From NCBI RefSeq assembly GCF_001050235.1, contig NZ_DF967972.1:3996724-4060723 (forward strand): a stretch of 64,000 nucleotides of DNA. Reading direction: 5' to 3'. Position 1 is the first letter of the stretch. Each line of letters starts with the position of its first letter. This stretch comes from Longilinea arvoryzae. Its GTDB lineage: Bacteria; Chloroflexota; Anaerolineae; Anaerolineales; Anaerolineaceae. Position numbers and translations under genes: made by a program. This document shows positions 18,063 to 26,793 of this stretch, one piece after another. The notes beneath the pieces were generated by a model. The model was given only the letters and a program-made list of their open reading frames with translations, made no database searches and had not been told where the DNA came from.

Positions 18063-19430
18063 CTATTTTAATAGCTTGAAGAGCACATCAGTTGGTTTTT
18101 CGAAAAGCGGAAGAAAGAAAGGCGCAAATTTCCCAGTTCTTTTCTTAATTTCAAACTGCATATGCCCTTTCATGATCGCAAACCACACCTTTGCTTCTGA
18201 AAAATCCGCATCAAAAATGAGCACGTGGCTTGAAAATGGACTTTCACCCTGGTGCCAATCCCGGTTGATTCGATTTTTGACCCTGTTAAATAGACCCGTT
18301 CCGGGGAGCGGATATGGCATACTAAGTCCAAGATAATCGATGGGTAAACTAGTGGCAAAACGCAACGTTTTGAGGACGGTCTCATCCGTATCCCCCGGGT
18401 AGCAAAGGATAAAGAAAGCCCCCACCTGCAAACCTGCCCGGTGGGCGTCATTCACTGCCCTGCGTGCCTGCGCGCTTGTGATTTGTTTGTGCATCAATTC
18501 CAGCATCTGGTCATCCCCGGATTCAACGCCAAAATAGATCCTTGTGCAGCCAGACGCTTTCATTTCCAGCGCAATGGAATAATCGATTGCATCGACTCTG
18601 CCCAGGCATTCCCATTTAAAAAGCAAGCCTCGTTTTTTGATTTCCTGGCAGATTAAAATCGTCCGCTCTTTCTTCATCGTAAAAACATCATCAGCAAATG
18701 AGATACGGTCGTACCCCAATGCCAGCGCAGCCTCAATTTCGTCAACAACATTTTCAGGCGAGCGCTCCCTGTAGGAGCCGCCAAAAACGACATTACTGCA
18801 GAACTCACACCTGAACGGACACCCCCGGGTGCTCATCACTGTGGTGATCGAATATCCATATTTTTTCTTGCCATAGGAGATGTAGCTTTCATTGGGCAGC
18901 AATTCGCGCGCAGGGAATGGGATCCGGTCAAGATCCTTAATAAAACTTCTTGCAGGAGTGCGAATTAGCTCACCTTTAGCCGGCCATTCAGGGTCTGATC
19001 GATATACGATCCCCGCGATATTCCTCAGGTCGGAGCCCGCCTCTATGGCACTCATCAGCTCAGACATGGTGTGCTCACCTTCACCGCGGACCACGATGTC
19101 AAAATCCTCCAGAAATGAATCGGGATTGCAGGTAGGTAGCGGACCTCCCGCCACCAAATATCGGCAGTGAACGCGTAAATGCTTCGCGAACCACCGACAC
19201 TCCTCCATCATGCTGGTCATGCAGTAAATTCCCACAACATCCACATCAACCGCCAACGCTTTTTGGAGAGCCTCTTCCTTCTCCATGAATGTGCAGTCGA
19301 TTAGATGGACCTCATACCCATCCCTTTTCAGGCCGGCAGCGATATAACTGACCCCGAGCGGAGGGAACCTAAAAACCGATCTGTCGCGCCGGGGAATAAA
19401 AAAAGGATAGATGAGTAATATGGAAGTCAT
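18063..19430 (-). CDS. Cobalamin-binding-type radical SAM protein, paralogue
   Basis: 455 residues with the same layout as the gene that converges on it: Rossmann domain opening MTSILLIYPFF, FRFPPLGVSYIAAGL, VAGGPLPTCNPDSF; radical SAM cysteines C204, C208, C211 in GCPFRCEFC; SFADDVFTMKK, YFGVESGDDQML, FFILCYPGDTDET. No DxHxxG motif. Its ATG overlaps the upstream stop by 4 bases (ATGA), making it the last gene of a four-gene operon with two glycosyltransferase-type membrane proteins. This suggests lipid or glycolipid modification (inference). Confidence 0.88.
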   Translation of the reverse strand: MTSILLIYPFFIPRRDRSVFRFPPLGVSYIAAGLKRDGYEVHLIDCTFMEKEEALQKALAVDVDVVGIYCMTSMMEECRWFAKHLRVHCRYLVAGGPLPTCNPDSFLEDFDIVVRGEGEHTMSELMSAIEAGSDLRNIAGIVYRSDPEWPAKGELIRTPARSFIKDLDRIPFPARELLPNESYISYGKKKYGYSITTVMSTRGCPFRCEFCSNVVFGGSYRERSPENVVDEIEAALALGYDRISFADDVFTMKKERTILICQEIKKRGLLFKWECLGRVDAIDYSIALEMKASGCTRIYFGVESGDDQMLELMHKQITSAQARRAVNDAHRAGLQVGAFFILCYPGDTDETVLKTLRFATSLPIDYLGLSMPYPLPGTGLFNRVKNRINRDWHQGESPFSSHVLIFDADFSEAKVWFAIMKGHMQFEIKKRTGKFAPFFLPLFEKPTDVLFKLLK

Positions 19431-20257
19431 CGAGTCTCTTCGATTTCAATTTCATATTGGATGTACTTAATGGATGACGGAAAAGAATAACCAAAGCCAG
19501 CCCATGCAAGTCGATTGCCGACCAACTCTCTCCCCCGGAAAAGCCGGGCGCCTTTTATTTGCCCGAGTTTGAAAGATACTTTATGTTTACTGCTCGTAAA
19601 CCAGGCCTTTTCGCCATTGACCTCATCCCAACAACCAATCTCATCGCCCTCAAGCGTTGTCCCCGATGTATCAGTATACCTATCGAACGCTCGGGCGCCT
19701 TGTTCATTCATCACCACCACTTCCGTCACCTCCGGACGCAAGTTACTGGCGTCAACTTTGATTGCCACTTTTCCAGTTCCGAACTCGATTCTGTATTCTA
19801 TTTTCACAATTTCTGAAAAATCCGTAAAAGAATAAGTGGTCTCCCAGTTGAACATCTTCCTTAATTTACTGGATGTAAAGGTCAACAAACCGCGCGAGAT
19901 TGGCAGCCTGCGGATGGTGGCAGCGAGTAGATTCTTAACGCCATACAACCACCTGTTCTCCACCAACTCGTTTTGTCCCGCCGAGATTTTTTCAACCAGA
20001 TTCAACTTGAAGTAAGCGTAGACGATGTAAGTCGACTCCTCCTGCTGCAGGGTAAGCTCCACCGACCCCGGAAATATGGTGTTCAATCCACGTTTAAGCA
20101 GAGGAACTCCGAACCCCACTCCTTCTTCATCGAGCTCCATTCCATGGTCAAGTAATATCAACCCCTTTTGCAGATAAGCCGTTGGATACTCTTTTCTATT
20201 GAGAGGTACGCCGTTCATTTTCAAAGAAAATCCCTGGAAAAGCGGAATCTCGATCAT
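19427..20257 (-). CDS. Protein of unknown function in glycosyltransferase/radical SAM operon
   Basis: 276 residues that I do not recognise. No signal peptide, membrane span or cysteine cluster. Predicted to be rich in beta strands with alternating polar/hydrophobic residues (for example YIVYAYFKLNLVEKI, KIEYRIEFGTGKVAIKV) and many aromatic residues; the second half could be a jelly-roll-like or calycin-like fold, which is a guess. Both ends overlap neighbours by 4 bases (ATGA), so it is tightly co-translated with the membrane glycosyltransferase and the radical SAM protein and probably works with them. Confidence 0.75.
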   Translation of the reverse strand: MIEIPLFQGFSLKMNGVPLNRKEYPTAYLQKGLILLDHGMELDEEGVGFGVPLLKRGLNTIFPGSVELTLQQEESTYIVYAYFKLNLVEKISAGQNELVENRWLYGVKNLLAATIRRLPISRGLLTFTSSKLRKMFNWETTYSFTDFSEIVKIEYRIEFGTGKVAIKVDASNLRPEVTEVVVMNEQGARAFDRYTDTSGTTLEGDEIGCWDEVNGEKAWFTSSKHKVSFKLGQIKGARLFRGRELVGNRLAWAGFGYSFPSSIKYIQYEIEIEETR

Positions 20258-21591
20258 CGTTGATTACGATCCCCCTCTCCTGAGTATGCCACGTTCAATG
20301 TTTCAGAATGGCTGGCAGGTGTCTTTATTAAACACCGGAAAACGACCCGCCAACCCACAATTTGCCAAGGAATGACGATGATTATTTTCGAAATTAGCCT
20401 GAACTTTCGAAACTCCTCCGCCAGCGCAACCAATTTTTCCATAACCGCTGGTAGGCTGGGAAAAAACAGTTGAGCAAAGGCAGTGTTGAAAAAACTAAAA
20501 ACCAACGGCAGGATCCAAATCGCTGCCAGTGTGAATCGGTCAAATTCATCAACGGAGGTCAATATCACAATGAACGGCAGCACCAGGATAATATTTGGCT
20601 CGGATAGCCAGGCCCGTGTGAGAAAGAGAACCATGATCAGGGCAGTACTTTTTATGAGAAGGTTCTTTAATCCACCCGTACTTCTACCGATAAAAAATGA
20701 AGTAACTGCCAGAGCAGGGATCCATAACATCCCCAAAAACCACCATGCCGGGACCAATTGATACGAGTTTCGGGTGAGCTCAAGGAACACCAAGAAAGAC
20801 ATTCCTCCACCGACGATGACATGGGCATTCCAGTTTTGGAGGATCGGGCTCGGATCCCAACCGAAAACAATAAACGGGACGATACAAAACAGGACGCCGC
20901 TGATAATTAGGACCCCATAATAATTCAACGTCTGCCGAATGGAGTCGAGTTTTAAATAGAACAGGGGGATAAGCACCAGTGGGAGCGCAATCGGTTTGAA
21001 AGAAATTGCCATTGCCAGAAGGATGGCTGAAAATTTGATTTTTCCCGTATCAAACAGGACGAGCGAATAGAGGGCCAATAGCGCCACGATCGAATCAAAT
21101 TGCCCCCAGGCTGCTGTGGCATAAAGCATGAATGGATTCAGCAACATGAAAAGCCAGGCTTTTCGGGCAGCCTTGGAATTTGGATTGATCTTTCTGATTA
21201 CGCCAGATACCAGGTATGCCAACCCGATGTTGGCTGCAATAATGGGTATCTTGAGCGCCAAATTGTAGACCAGAAAATTGGGAATGGCTGTATATACAAC
21301 CCGATAGATTAGTCCCAATACCAGTGGCCAGGGGGGAGGATATCCCACGGTAGTGATGTTCTGAAACGTGAGATTGTGAAAAACAGCGCTGAGATCCTGA
21401 GAAATATACGGGTTTTGCCCTGTCCCCACCAGGTACCCTGTGGCCATAAAGATACGCATGTCGTAGAGATGCCCAAACAGGACACCTAAAACCACTTGTA
21501 TGGCAATGCTCAACACCAGGATTCCCAGGTCTCTTTGGAAGAATTGGTTTTTGGGGTGAAGTGGGCTTACCGTCGAACCATGCGAAGCCAT
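20254..21591 (-). CDS. Polytopic membrane glycosyltransferase (GT87/DUF2029-like)
   Basis: 445 residues with about ten hydrophobic spans. Short acidic and aromatic motif in the first outside loop (GTGQNPYISQDL) followed by TVGYPPPWPLVLGLIYR, the pattern of polyprenyl-phosphate-sugar-dependent mannosyltransferase-like proteins; AAWGQFDSIVALLALYSL is also typical. Inferred to transfer a sugar from a lipid carrier on the outer face of the membrane. Overlaps the unknown gene by 4 bases and lies one base from the family 2 glycosyltransferase, which may make its donor. Confidence 0.8.
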   Translation of the reverse strand: MASHGSTVSPLHPKNQFFQRDLGILVLSIAIQVVLGVLFGHLYDMRIFMATGYLVGTGQNPYISQDLSAVFHNLTFQNITTVGYPPPWPLVLGLIYRVVYTAIPNFLVYNLALKIPIIAANIGLAYLVSGVIRKINPNSKAARKAWLFMLLNPFMLYATAAWGQFDSIVALLALYSLVLFDTGKIKFSAILLAMAISFKPIALPLVLIPLFYLKLDSIRQTLNYYGVLIISGVLFCIVPFIVFGWDPSPILQNWNAHVIVGGGMSFLVFLELTRNSYQLVPAWWFLGMLWIPALAVTSFFIGRSTGGLKNLLIKSTALIMVLFLTRAWLSEPNIILVLPFIVILTSVDEFDRFTLAAIWILPLVFSFFNTAFAQLFFPSLPAVMEKLVALAEEFRKFRLISKIIIVIPWQIVGWRVVFRCLIKTPASHSETLNVAYSGEGDRNQR

Positions 21592-21592
21592 A

Positions 21593-23137
21593 TCAGGCTG
21601 CCTTTTCTTTCCGGCTTTGGAAAACAGTCAGCAAAAATACGAATAAGTAGGCAGCAGTGTGAGGGATTAGAATCGCTAGCGCGCCGTAATAATGATTCAA
21701 AACGCCTATGCCAATGGAAATTCCTCCCAGGCAAATCAACGCGAATTCCAAAACCCAGGTGAAATCCAAAGGAACCTGGTATTTTTGTTTTTTCCAACTT
21801 TTATCTCTCTGTAGATCGGCGTATTTTGGAGTCCGGGTGAAATTCCAAACCCGGTTTGAAAGCAGCCCTTTACCGGCTTCTATTGTGTTGCTCAAACTGA
21901 TCCCAAACCCGAGCAAAAACGTGATCAATAGGCTAACCAAATTCCGCGCCACAGACAGGTTTTGCGATTTCAAAGAGACGATCATTGATATCCAGGGGGC
22001 GATTGTACAAATGACAATTCCCAGTAAAAGAATTTCCCCACCCAGAGTCCTTAGGATTTCTGCTACAGAAAGACCAGACATTCCCTGGAGGATACCCGGC
22101 AGTGGAATAGGCTTGGGGTTCGAAATTCCGACGTTTTTAATTTCCAGTAGTGTGACCATACATAGTAATAAAAAGGAGAATAACATCAAGGGATGCAAAA
22201 AGTAACCGGTCAGATGAATAAATGCCTGGAGACGGAGTTTGAAGCCGAGTTGAGGGTTATTAAAGACACCTGGCAGAACTTTCCTGGCGGTTCGCAATGA
22301 CCCGCACGCCCAACGCCCTTGTTGTTTTTTAAAACTTGGCACTGTAGGAGGGATTTCGCCTGGGCTCAGAAGATCCTTAAGGAAGAGGATCTTGTACCCG
22401 TGATTTTGCATCCGATAACTCAGGTCAAGGTCCTCAGCGAGGGTGTCTGATTGCCACCCGCCTGCCTCAAGGATGACGCTTTTACGTAAAACGCCTCCAC
22501 TGCCGTTGAAGGTTTGGAAGACTCCAGCAGCAAACCTTCCTGTTTGTTCAACCAGGAAATGTACATCAATGCCAATGGCTATCGCCTTAGTCAGCGCGTT
22601 GTAGTCGCGGTTGAGATGCGTCCATCGGCTTTGGACGATCCCCAGGTGTTCATCTTGAATAAAATACGGTAGAGTTCTCAGCAGAAAGTCGGGCGCAGGA
22701 ATGAAATCGGCATCAAAGACGACTATATACTCTTCCTCGGTTTGTTCCAAGGCTGCCTGCAAAGCCCCGGCTTTAAAGCCAGTCCTGTTCTTGCGACGCA
22801 GCACCTCGATATTCATATGCTTTTGTTTGTATTCCTCGATAATTTTATCGATTTCAAGGATTGTGTCGTCATTTGAATCATCAAGAATCTTGATATTCAC
22901 TTTATCCATTCCGTAGGATTCAGCCATCACGGCACAGGCAGCAACCAGCCGGTTCACCACATATCTCTCATTGTAAATCGGCAGATGAATTGAAACGGTT
23001 GGACGATTCGTTGAAATGTCCGGCAGGATTGGCTTTTTATACTTGCGTGTGGCGGATAGCAAATAATAATGATTAAATCCGTATACAAAGAAAGTCAAGG
23101 TCAAAAACATCGACAGGACGAAGAAAAATATCTGCAT
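21593..23137 (-). CDS. Membrane-anchored family 2 glycosyltransferase (cellulose/ceramide-glucosyl type)
   Basis: 514 residues; one N-terminal span, a cytoplasmic GT-A domain and about four C-terminal spans. Catalytic features in order: ILDDSNDDT, VVFDADFIP, LAEDLDLSYR and QQGRW (QxxRW), the set of processive family 2 enzymes. Start ATG 23137 with AGG upstream is preferred over TTG 23143. First gene of a four-gene operon. It would use a nucleotide sugar to glycosylate a lipid or polyprenyl phosphate, or build a short polymer. Confidence 0.88.
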   Translation of the reverse strand: MQIFFFVLSMFLTLTFFVYGFNHYYLLSATRKYKKPILPDISTNRPTVSIHLPIYNERYVVNRLVAACAVMAESYGMDKVNIKILDDSNDDTILEIDKIIEEYKQKHMNIEVLRRKNRTGFKAGALQAALEQTEEEYIVVFDADFIPAPDFLLRTLPYFIQDEHLGIVQSRWTHLNRDYNALTKAIAIGIDVHFLVEQTGRFAAGVFQTFNGSGGVLRKSVILEAGGWQSDTLAEDLDLSYRMQNHGYKILFLKDLLSPGEIPPTVPSFKKQQGRWACGSLRTARKVLPGVFNNPQLGFKLRLQAFIHLTGYFLHPLMLFSFLLLCMVTLLEIKNVGISNPKPIPLPGILQGMSGLSVAEILRTLGGEILLLGIVICTIAPWISMIVSLKSQNLSVARNLVSLLITFLLGFGISLSNTIEAGKGLLSNRVWNFTRTPKYADLQRDKSWKKQKYQVPLDFTWVLEFALICLGGISIGIGVLNHYYGALAILIPHTAAYLFVFLLTVFQSRKEKAA

Positions 23138-24016
23138 GAACAACCTGTTACATCCACCGACTTAAGTCATGAAGATATTTGAACCCATCTAAATTAACGA
23201 AGGCCACAAAGTAAATCTGATTTAGATATGAATTTGCCTTCGACTATTATGACACAAAATATAAAGACTAGCTCGAATGGAGTGATGAAATAATAAGTTC
23301 CTCCGATTTCGCCGGCGATTCACCATGCAGTCACTGAATTTTTCAATACGGCAAATTGGAAAATTTCACAAAGCCGGGGAATCACTGACCTCCAGGTTAC
23401 GCCAGCACCCGGCGCGGTGTGAGTCAAAATCCCGAATCCGTGGCGTTTGCCTGGGTGGGCTCTCCAAATACCTGCGCCAGCCGCACACTCGACCTGGATG
23501 CCAACGCCAGAGAGTGCAGGTGTCAACACCGACCTGACGAACTTGGGTCCACGCTTGCCGGGCACATGGGGGTGGGCCTTAGCGGTGAATCCGTTTGAAA
23601 AGATTCATCACCATGGTCCCCGCCCACGGAAGAAAGGACAAATGGATTTTATTAATGCGACTTCTGTTCAGCGTCCTGGGAATATCGCCATTATCGTAAA
23701 AATGCTCGCGTGTATGTGTGAAGTTTTCTCGAAAGAACAAAGGCTGTAATGGCGGTGGGCATACCACCGGCGTCTGTCATTCGACATTTCGGAACTAAAT
23801 GATAATGAAGAAATTTGCGCGTATCATCACAATGGCAAAATACGACTCAAATTTGGGTGCTCGAATGATTCCCTGGGGGGAGTGGTTTGTCAACTATAAC
23901 CTCACCAGATTTCACCTCGAGCTTTTTCATCTCCCGCCAGGTGGCAACCTGGGGGAATAAAATGGGGTATCACGATGCTGCACATCGTGATTCCGCGTCA
24001 GGATAGGCACATGGCT
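23138..24016. other. Long intergenic region, no gene supported
   Basis: 879 bases. The right-hand part near 23138-23290 is AT-rich and should hold the promoter of the glycosyltransferase operon; only a CATAAT-like -10 (minus, 23251-23246) is seen. 23320-23760 is GC-richer with short open frames on both strands that have no RBS and no recognisable family; it may be decayed sequence. A hairpin at 23969-23991 follows the oppF-like gene. Confidence 0.55.
23969..23991 (-). terminator. Probable terminator of the catabolic cluster
   Basis: Arms ATCACGATG (23969-23977) and CATCGTGAT (23983-23991), 5-nt loop. On the minus strand it is followed by ACCCCATTTTATT, a weak T-rich tail. It lies 25 bases past the stop of the last gene of the cluster. 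Confidence 0.6.
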
Positions 24017-25021
24017 TTATTCATAATTTGTGACCTGCCAGCATGCAACGCGGTGTTTATCGTTGATCTGACTTAATTCCGGTTCGAGCCGGGTACAGAT
24101 TTCACGGGCCAGCGGGCAACGCGGGTGAAAACGGCAGCCGGCAGGTGGATTGAGCGGGCTGGGCACGTCCCCGGTAAGGATGATCCGCTTGCGGCGGGCT
24201 TTTGGGTCGGCGATCGGGATGGCTGAGAGCAGCGCCTGCGTGTACGGGTGGAGCGGATTGTTGAACAATTCCTTCTTTCCCGCCATCTCCACAATCTTTC
24301 CCAGATACATCACCGCCACGCGATTCGAAATGTGCTCGACTACGCTCAAATTATGGGAAATAAAGAGGTAGGTGAGGTTCAATTCCTGCTGCAGAGTCTT
24401 TAGCAGATTCAGGACCTGTGATTGGATGGAAACATCCAATGCAGATACGGGTTCGTCACAAACAATAAATTCCGGTTGGAGAACCAGGGCGCGTGCAATG
24501 ACGATCCTCTGACGTTGCCCCCCTGAAAACTCGTAAGGATAGCGTTGCAGGTGATATTCCTGCAGGCCAACCTTTCGCAACGCGTCGATGACCATTTCTT
24601 TGCGTTGTTTCGCATCACCGATATGGTGGACATTAAGCCCACGTTGGATCGAATCACCGATCACCACCCGGGGATCGAGAGAGGAATACGGATCCTGGAA
24701 AACAACCTGCATGCAGCGGCGCATTTCTTTCATCTGGGCGCGGTCCAATTTCGCGATATCCCGGTCCTTGAAGCAGATCGAACCCGAGGTAGGTTCGGTC
24801 AAGCGCAGGATTGCCCGCCCGAGCGTCGTCTTCCCGCAGCCCGATTCACCCACCAACCCTAAGGTCTCGCCGCGCTCGATATCAAAACTGACGTCATCCA
24901 CTGCCTTTACGTATTCTTTCGTCTTCTCGAATAACCCGCCTTGAACGGAGAAATATTTCTTAAGGTGCTGAACAGATACGAGTGGTGTCTGAACTGGGGT
25001 GGCAGGAGTGTTTTCATTCAT
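24017..25021 (-). CDS. Oligopeptide-type ABC transporter ATPase (OppF/DppF-like)
   Basis: 334 residues. Walker A GESGCGKTT, signature FSGGQRQRIVIARAL, Walker B FIVCDEPVSALD, H-loop ISHNLSVVEHIS, and the C-terminal oligo_HPY domain with RFHPRCPLAREIC and a final HRVACWQV. It hydrolyses ATP together with the OppD-like partner 65 bases upstream to drive the permease pair at 29387-31308. ATG 25021. Last gene of the cluster. Confidence 0.94.
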   Translation of the reverse strand: MNENTPATPVQTPLVSVQHLKKYFSVQGGLFEKTKEYVKAVDDVSFDIERGETLGLVGESGCGKTTLGRAILRLTEPTSGSICFKDRDIAKLDRAQMKEMRRCMQVVFQDPYSSLDPRVVIGDSIQRGLNVHHIGDAKQRKEMVIDALRKVGLQEYHLQRYPYEFSGGQRQRIVIARALVLQPEFIVCDEPVSALDVSIQSQVLNLLKTLQQELNLTYLFISHNLSVVEHISNRVAVMYLGKIVEMAGKKELFNNPLHPYTQALLSAIPIADPKARRKRIILTGDVPSPLNPPAGCRFHPRCPLAREICTRLEPELSQINDKHRVACWQVTNYE

Positions 25022-25086
25022 ACGGAAGCCTTTTATTGTTCAATTCGATCGTCGATACTATCCCGAAAATTCATCTCACTACCGGC

Positions 25087-26091
25087 TTACTCCACGTATT
25101 GCCAGCAGCGCACGGAATGATTCTCGTTTATTTGAATCAACTCCGGGGTCTTTTCTGTGCAATTACTGCCCGGAGCCCGGATGCAATCCCGGCAACGTGG
25201 CGCGAAACGGCAGCTCGGCGGCAGATTGACCAGGTCGGGCACTGTGCCCGGGATAACATCCAGCAGATCCTTTTCTCTGCCTAAAATTGGGATCGATCCG
25301 ATTAATCCACGGGTATAGGGGTGCAGTGGATTCTCGAAGAGTTCGTTCACGTCGGCCTGTTCCACAATCTGTCCGGCGTACATGACGGCGACCCGGTCTG
25401 CCATTTCGGCAATTACCCCCAGATCGTGAGTAATCAGGATGACCGACGTCCCCAGACGGTCGACCAGGTCCTGCATCAGGTCGAGGATCTGAGCTTGAAT
25501 GGTCACATCGAGCGCGGTAGAAGGTTCATCGGCAATCAACAGTTGAGGACCCAACGCCAGCGCCATTGCAATCATTACGCGTTGGGCCTGCCCGCCGGAC
25601 ATTTCGTGCGGGAAGGAACGGCACCGTTTTTCTGGGTCTGGCAACCCCACCAGGTGCAACAACTCGATGGCTTTCTTCCAGGCCTCTTCGTGTGAGAGCT
25701 TTTGATGCACCTCGAGCACCTCGGCCACCTGTGAGCCGACCTGGAACACCGGGTTCAGGCTGGTCTGAGGTTGCTGGAAAATCATCGAGATGCGCTGCCC
25801 ACGCATGTGAACCATGTCGGTCGTGGATAGCTTCAGCAAGTCCTGGCCATCGAAAATGATTTCGCCGGCCACGATCTTCCCGGGGTTGTCGACCAGTCGC
25901 AGGATCGATAGGGAGGTGACGCTCTTTCCGCAACCCGATTCGCCGACCAGGCCGAAAATCTCCCCCTGCCTTACCGAGAAACTGACATCATCCACTGCCT
26001 GGACAGCGCCGTCCACGGTGTTGAAATAGGTCTTCAGACCTTTTACTTCCAGAATATTCGTGCCTTTTTCTGGCTGTTGGGCATTTGTCAC
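25087..26091 (-). CDS. Oligopeptide-type ABC transporter ATPase (OppD/DppD-like)
   Basis: 334 residues from GTG 26091, chosen because GGAG lies just upstream; the frame also extends to a TTG at 26127 that overlaps the preceding gene. Walker A GESGCGKSV, signature MSGGQAQRVMIAMAL, Walker B LLIADEPSTALD, H-loop ITHDLGVIAEMADR, C-terminal oligo_HPY cysteine motif CRFAPRCRDC and HSVRCWQYVE. Pairs with the OppF-like ATPase. Confidence 0.94.
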   Translation of the reverse strand: MTNAQQPEKGTNILEVKGLKTYFNTVDGAVQAVDDVSFSVRQGEIFGLVGESGCGKSVTSLSILRLVDNPGKIVAGEIIFDGQDLLKLSTTDMVHMRGQRISMIFQQPQTSLNPVFQVGSQVAEVLEVHQKLSHEEAWKKAIELLHLVGLPDPEKRCRSFPHEMSGGQAQRVMIAMALALGPQLLIADEPSTALDVTIQAQILDLMQDLVDRLGTSVILITHDLGVIAEMADRVAVMYAGQIVEQADVNELFENPLHPYTRGLIGSIPILGREKDLLDVIPGTVPDLVNLPPSCRFAPRCRDCIRAPGSNCTEKTPELIQINENHSVRCWQYVE

Positions 26092-26113
26092 GGTTGTCTC
26101 CAATAATAAGGGC

Positions 26114-26776
26114 TCAAAGACCGCCAAAGGCTAGCAACTCTTCAACGGTGGCACCATCCCGGATCATCTGCCGCGAGGTGCTCTCGCGCGAGATGACCTC
26201 TTGCACCTTTTCGAATACTTCGTAGAGGATTTCTTGCGGAATGACGACGACGCCGCCGAGTTCACCTACGATGAAGTCTCCCGGCCTGATGGCGACGCCA
26301 TTGATAAAGATCGGCTTCTGGTAACTCTCCAATTGCGAACGGCCGTTGGCTTCATGCGGGCAGATGAACGTATAGAACATATTAAAGCCCAATTTATAAA
26401 TGTAATAGGGATCCCGCACGCCGCCGTTGATCACCGCCCCATCGATGCCCTTGCGCAGGCACATGTTGCACATCAACTCGCCCCAGTAACCCGAATTCTT
26501 ACAATTGCCCGAATCGATAACCGGGACCATCATCGGCTCAAGGTGGTTGACCAGCTCGGCGATGTATTGCTTTCCCTGTTCACCTAACGGAACAGGGTCG
26601 TTGATCCAGCGCATCGTGAACGCCGGTCCCGCAATGCGATTCTCTGGGTTCAAGGGTTTGATCTCGGGTCCCAACCACTGGTTCCATAGGCCATAACCCT
26701 CGAGGATGTCGGTGACGGCCGCCGGGTAGATCTGTTTGAAGCTTTTGATCATCGTTTCGAATGATGGTTTTTCCAT
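26114..26776 (-). CDS. RraA-family protein (aldolase/decarboxylase-like), paralogue 1
   Basis: 220 residues of the RraA / 4-hydroxy-4-methyl-2-oxoglutarate aldolase fold. Start ATG 26776 (AAAGG six bases before), which gives MEKPSFETMIK and matches the paralogue at 41177. Typical segments: YPAAVTDILEGYG, AGPAFTMRW, GYWGELMCNMCLRKGIDGAVINGGVRDPYY (substrate and metal site GGVRD) and VRPGDF-like IRPGDFIVGELGGVVVIP. Such enzymes cleave or decarboxylate 2-oxo acids; in this sugar-acid cluster a retro-aldol step is plausible but unproven. Confidence 0.86.
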   Translation of the reverse strand: MEKPSFETMIKSFKQIYPAAVTDILEGYGLWNQWLGPEIKPLNPENRIAGPAFTMRWINDPVPLGEQGKQYIAELVNHLEPMMVPVIDSGNCKNSGYWGELMCNMCLRKGIDGAVINGGVRDPYYIYKLGFNMFYTFICPHEANGRSQLESYQKPIFINGVAIRPGDFIVGELGGVVVIPQEILYEVFEKVQEVISRESTSRQMIRDGATVEELLAFGGL

Positions 26777-26793
26777 GATCATCCTTTATTCAC

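Noticed and set aside
23320-23749. Open frames of 70-100 codons on both strands
   Set aside because: No RBS, no family resemblance, overlapping on opposite strands; treated as non-coding.
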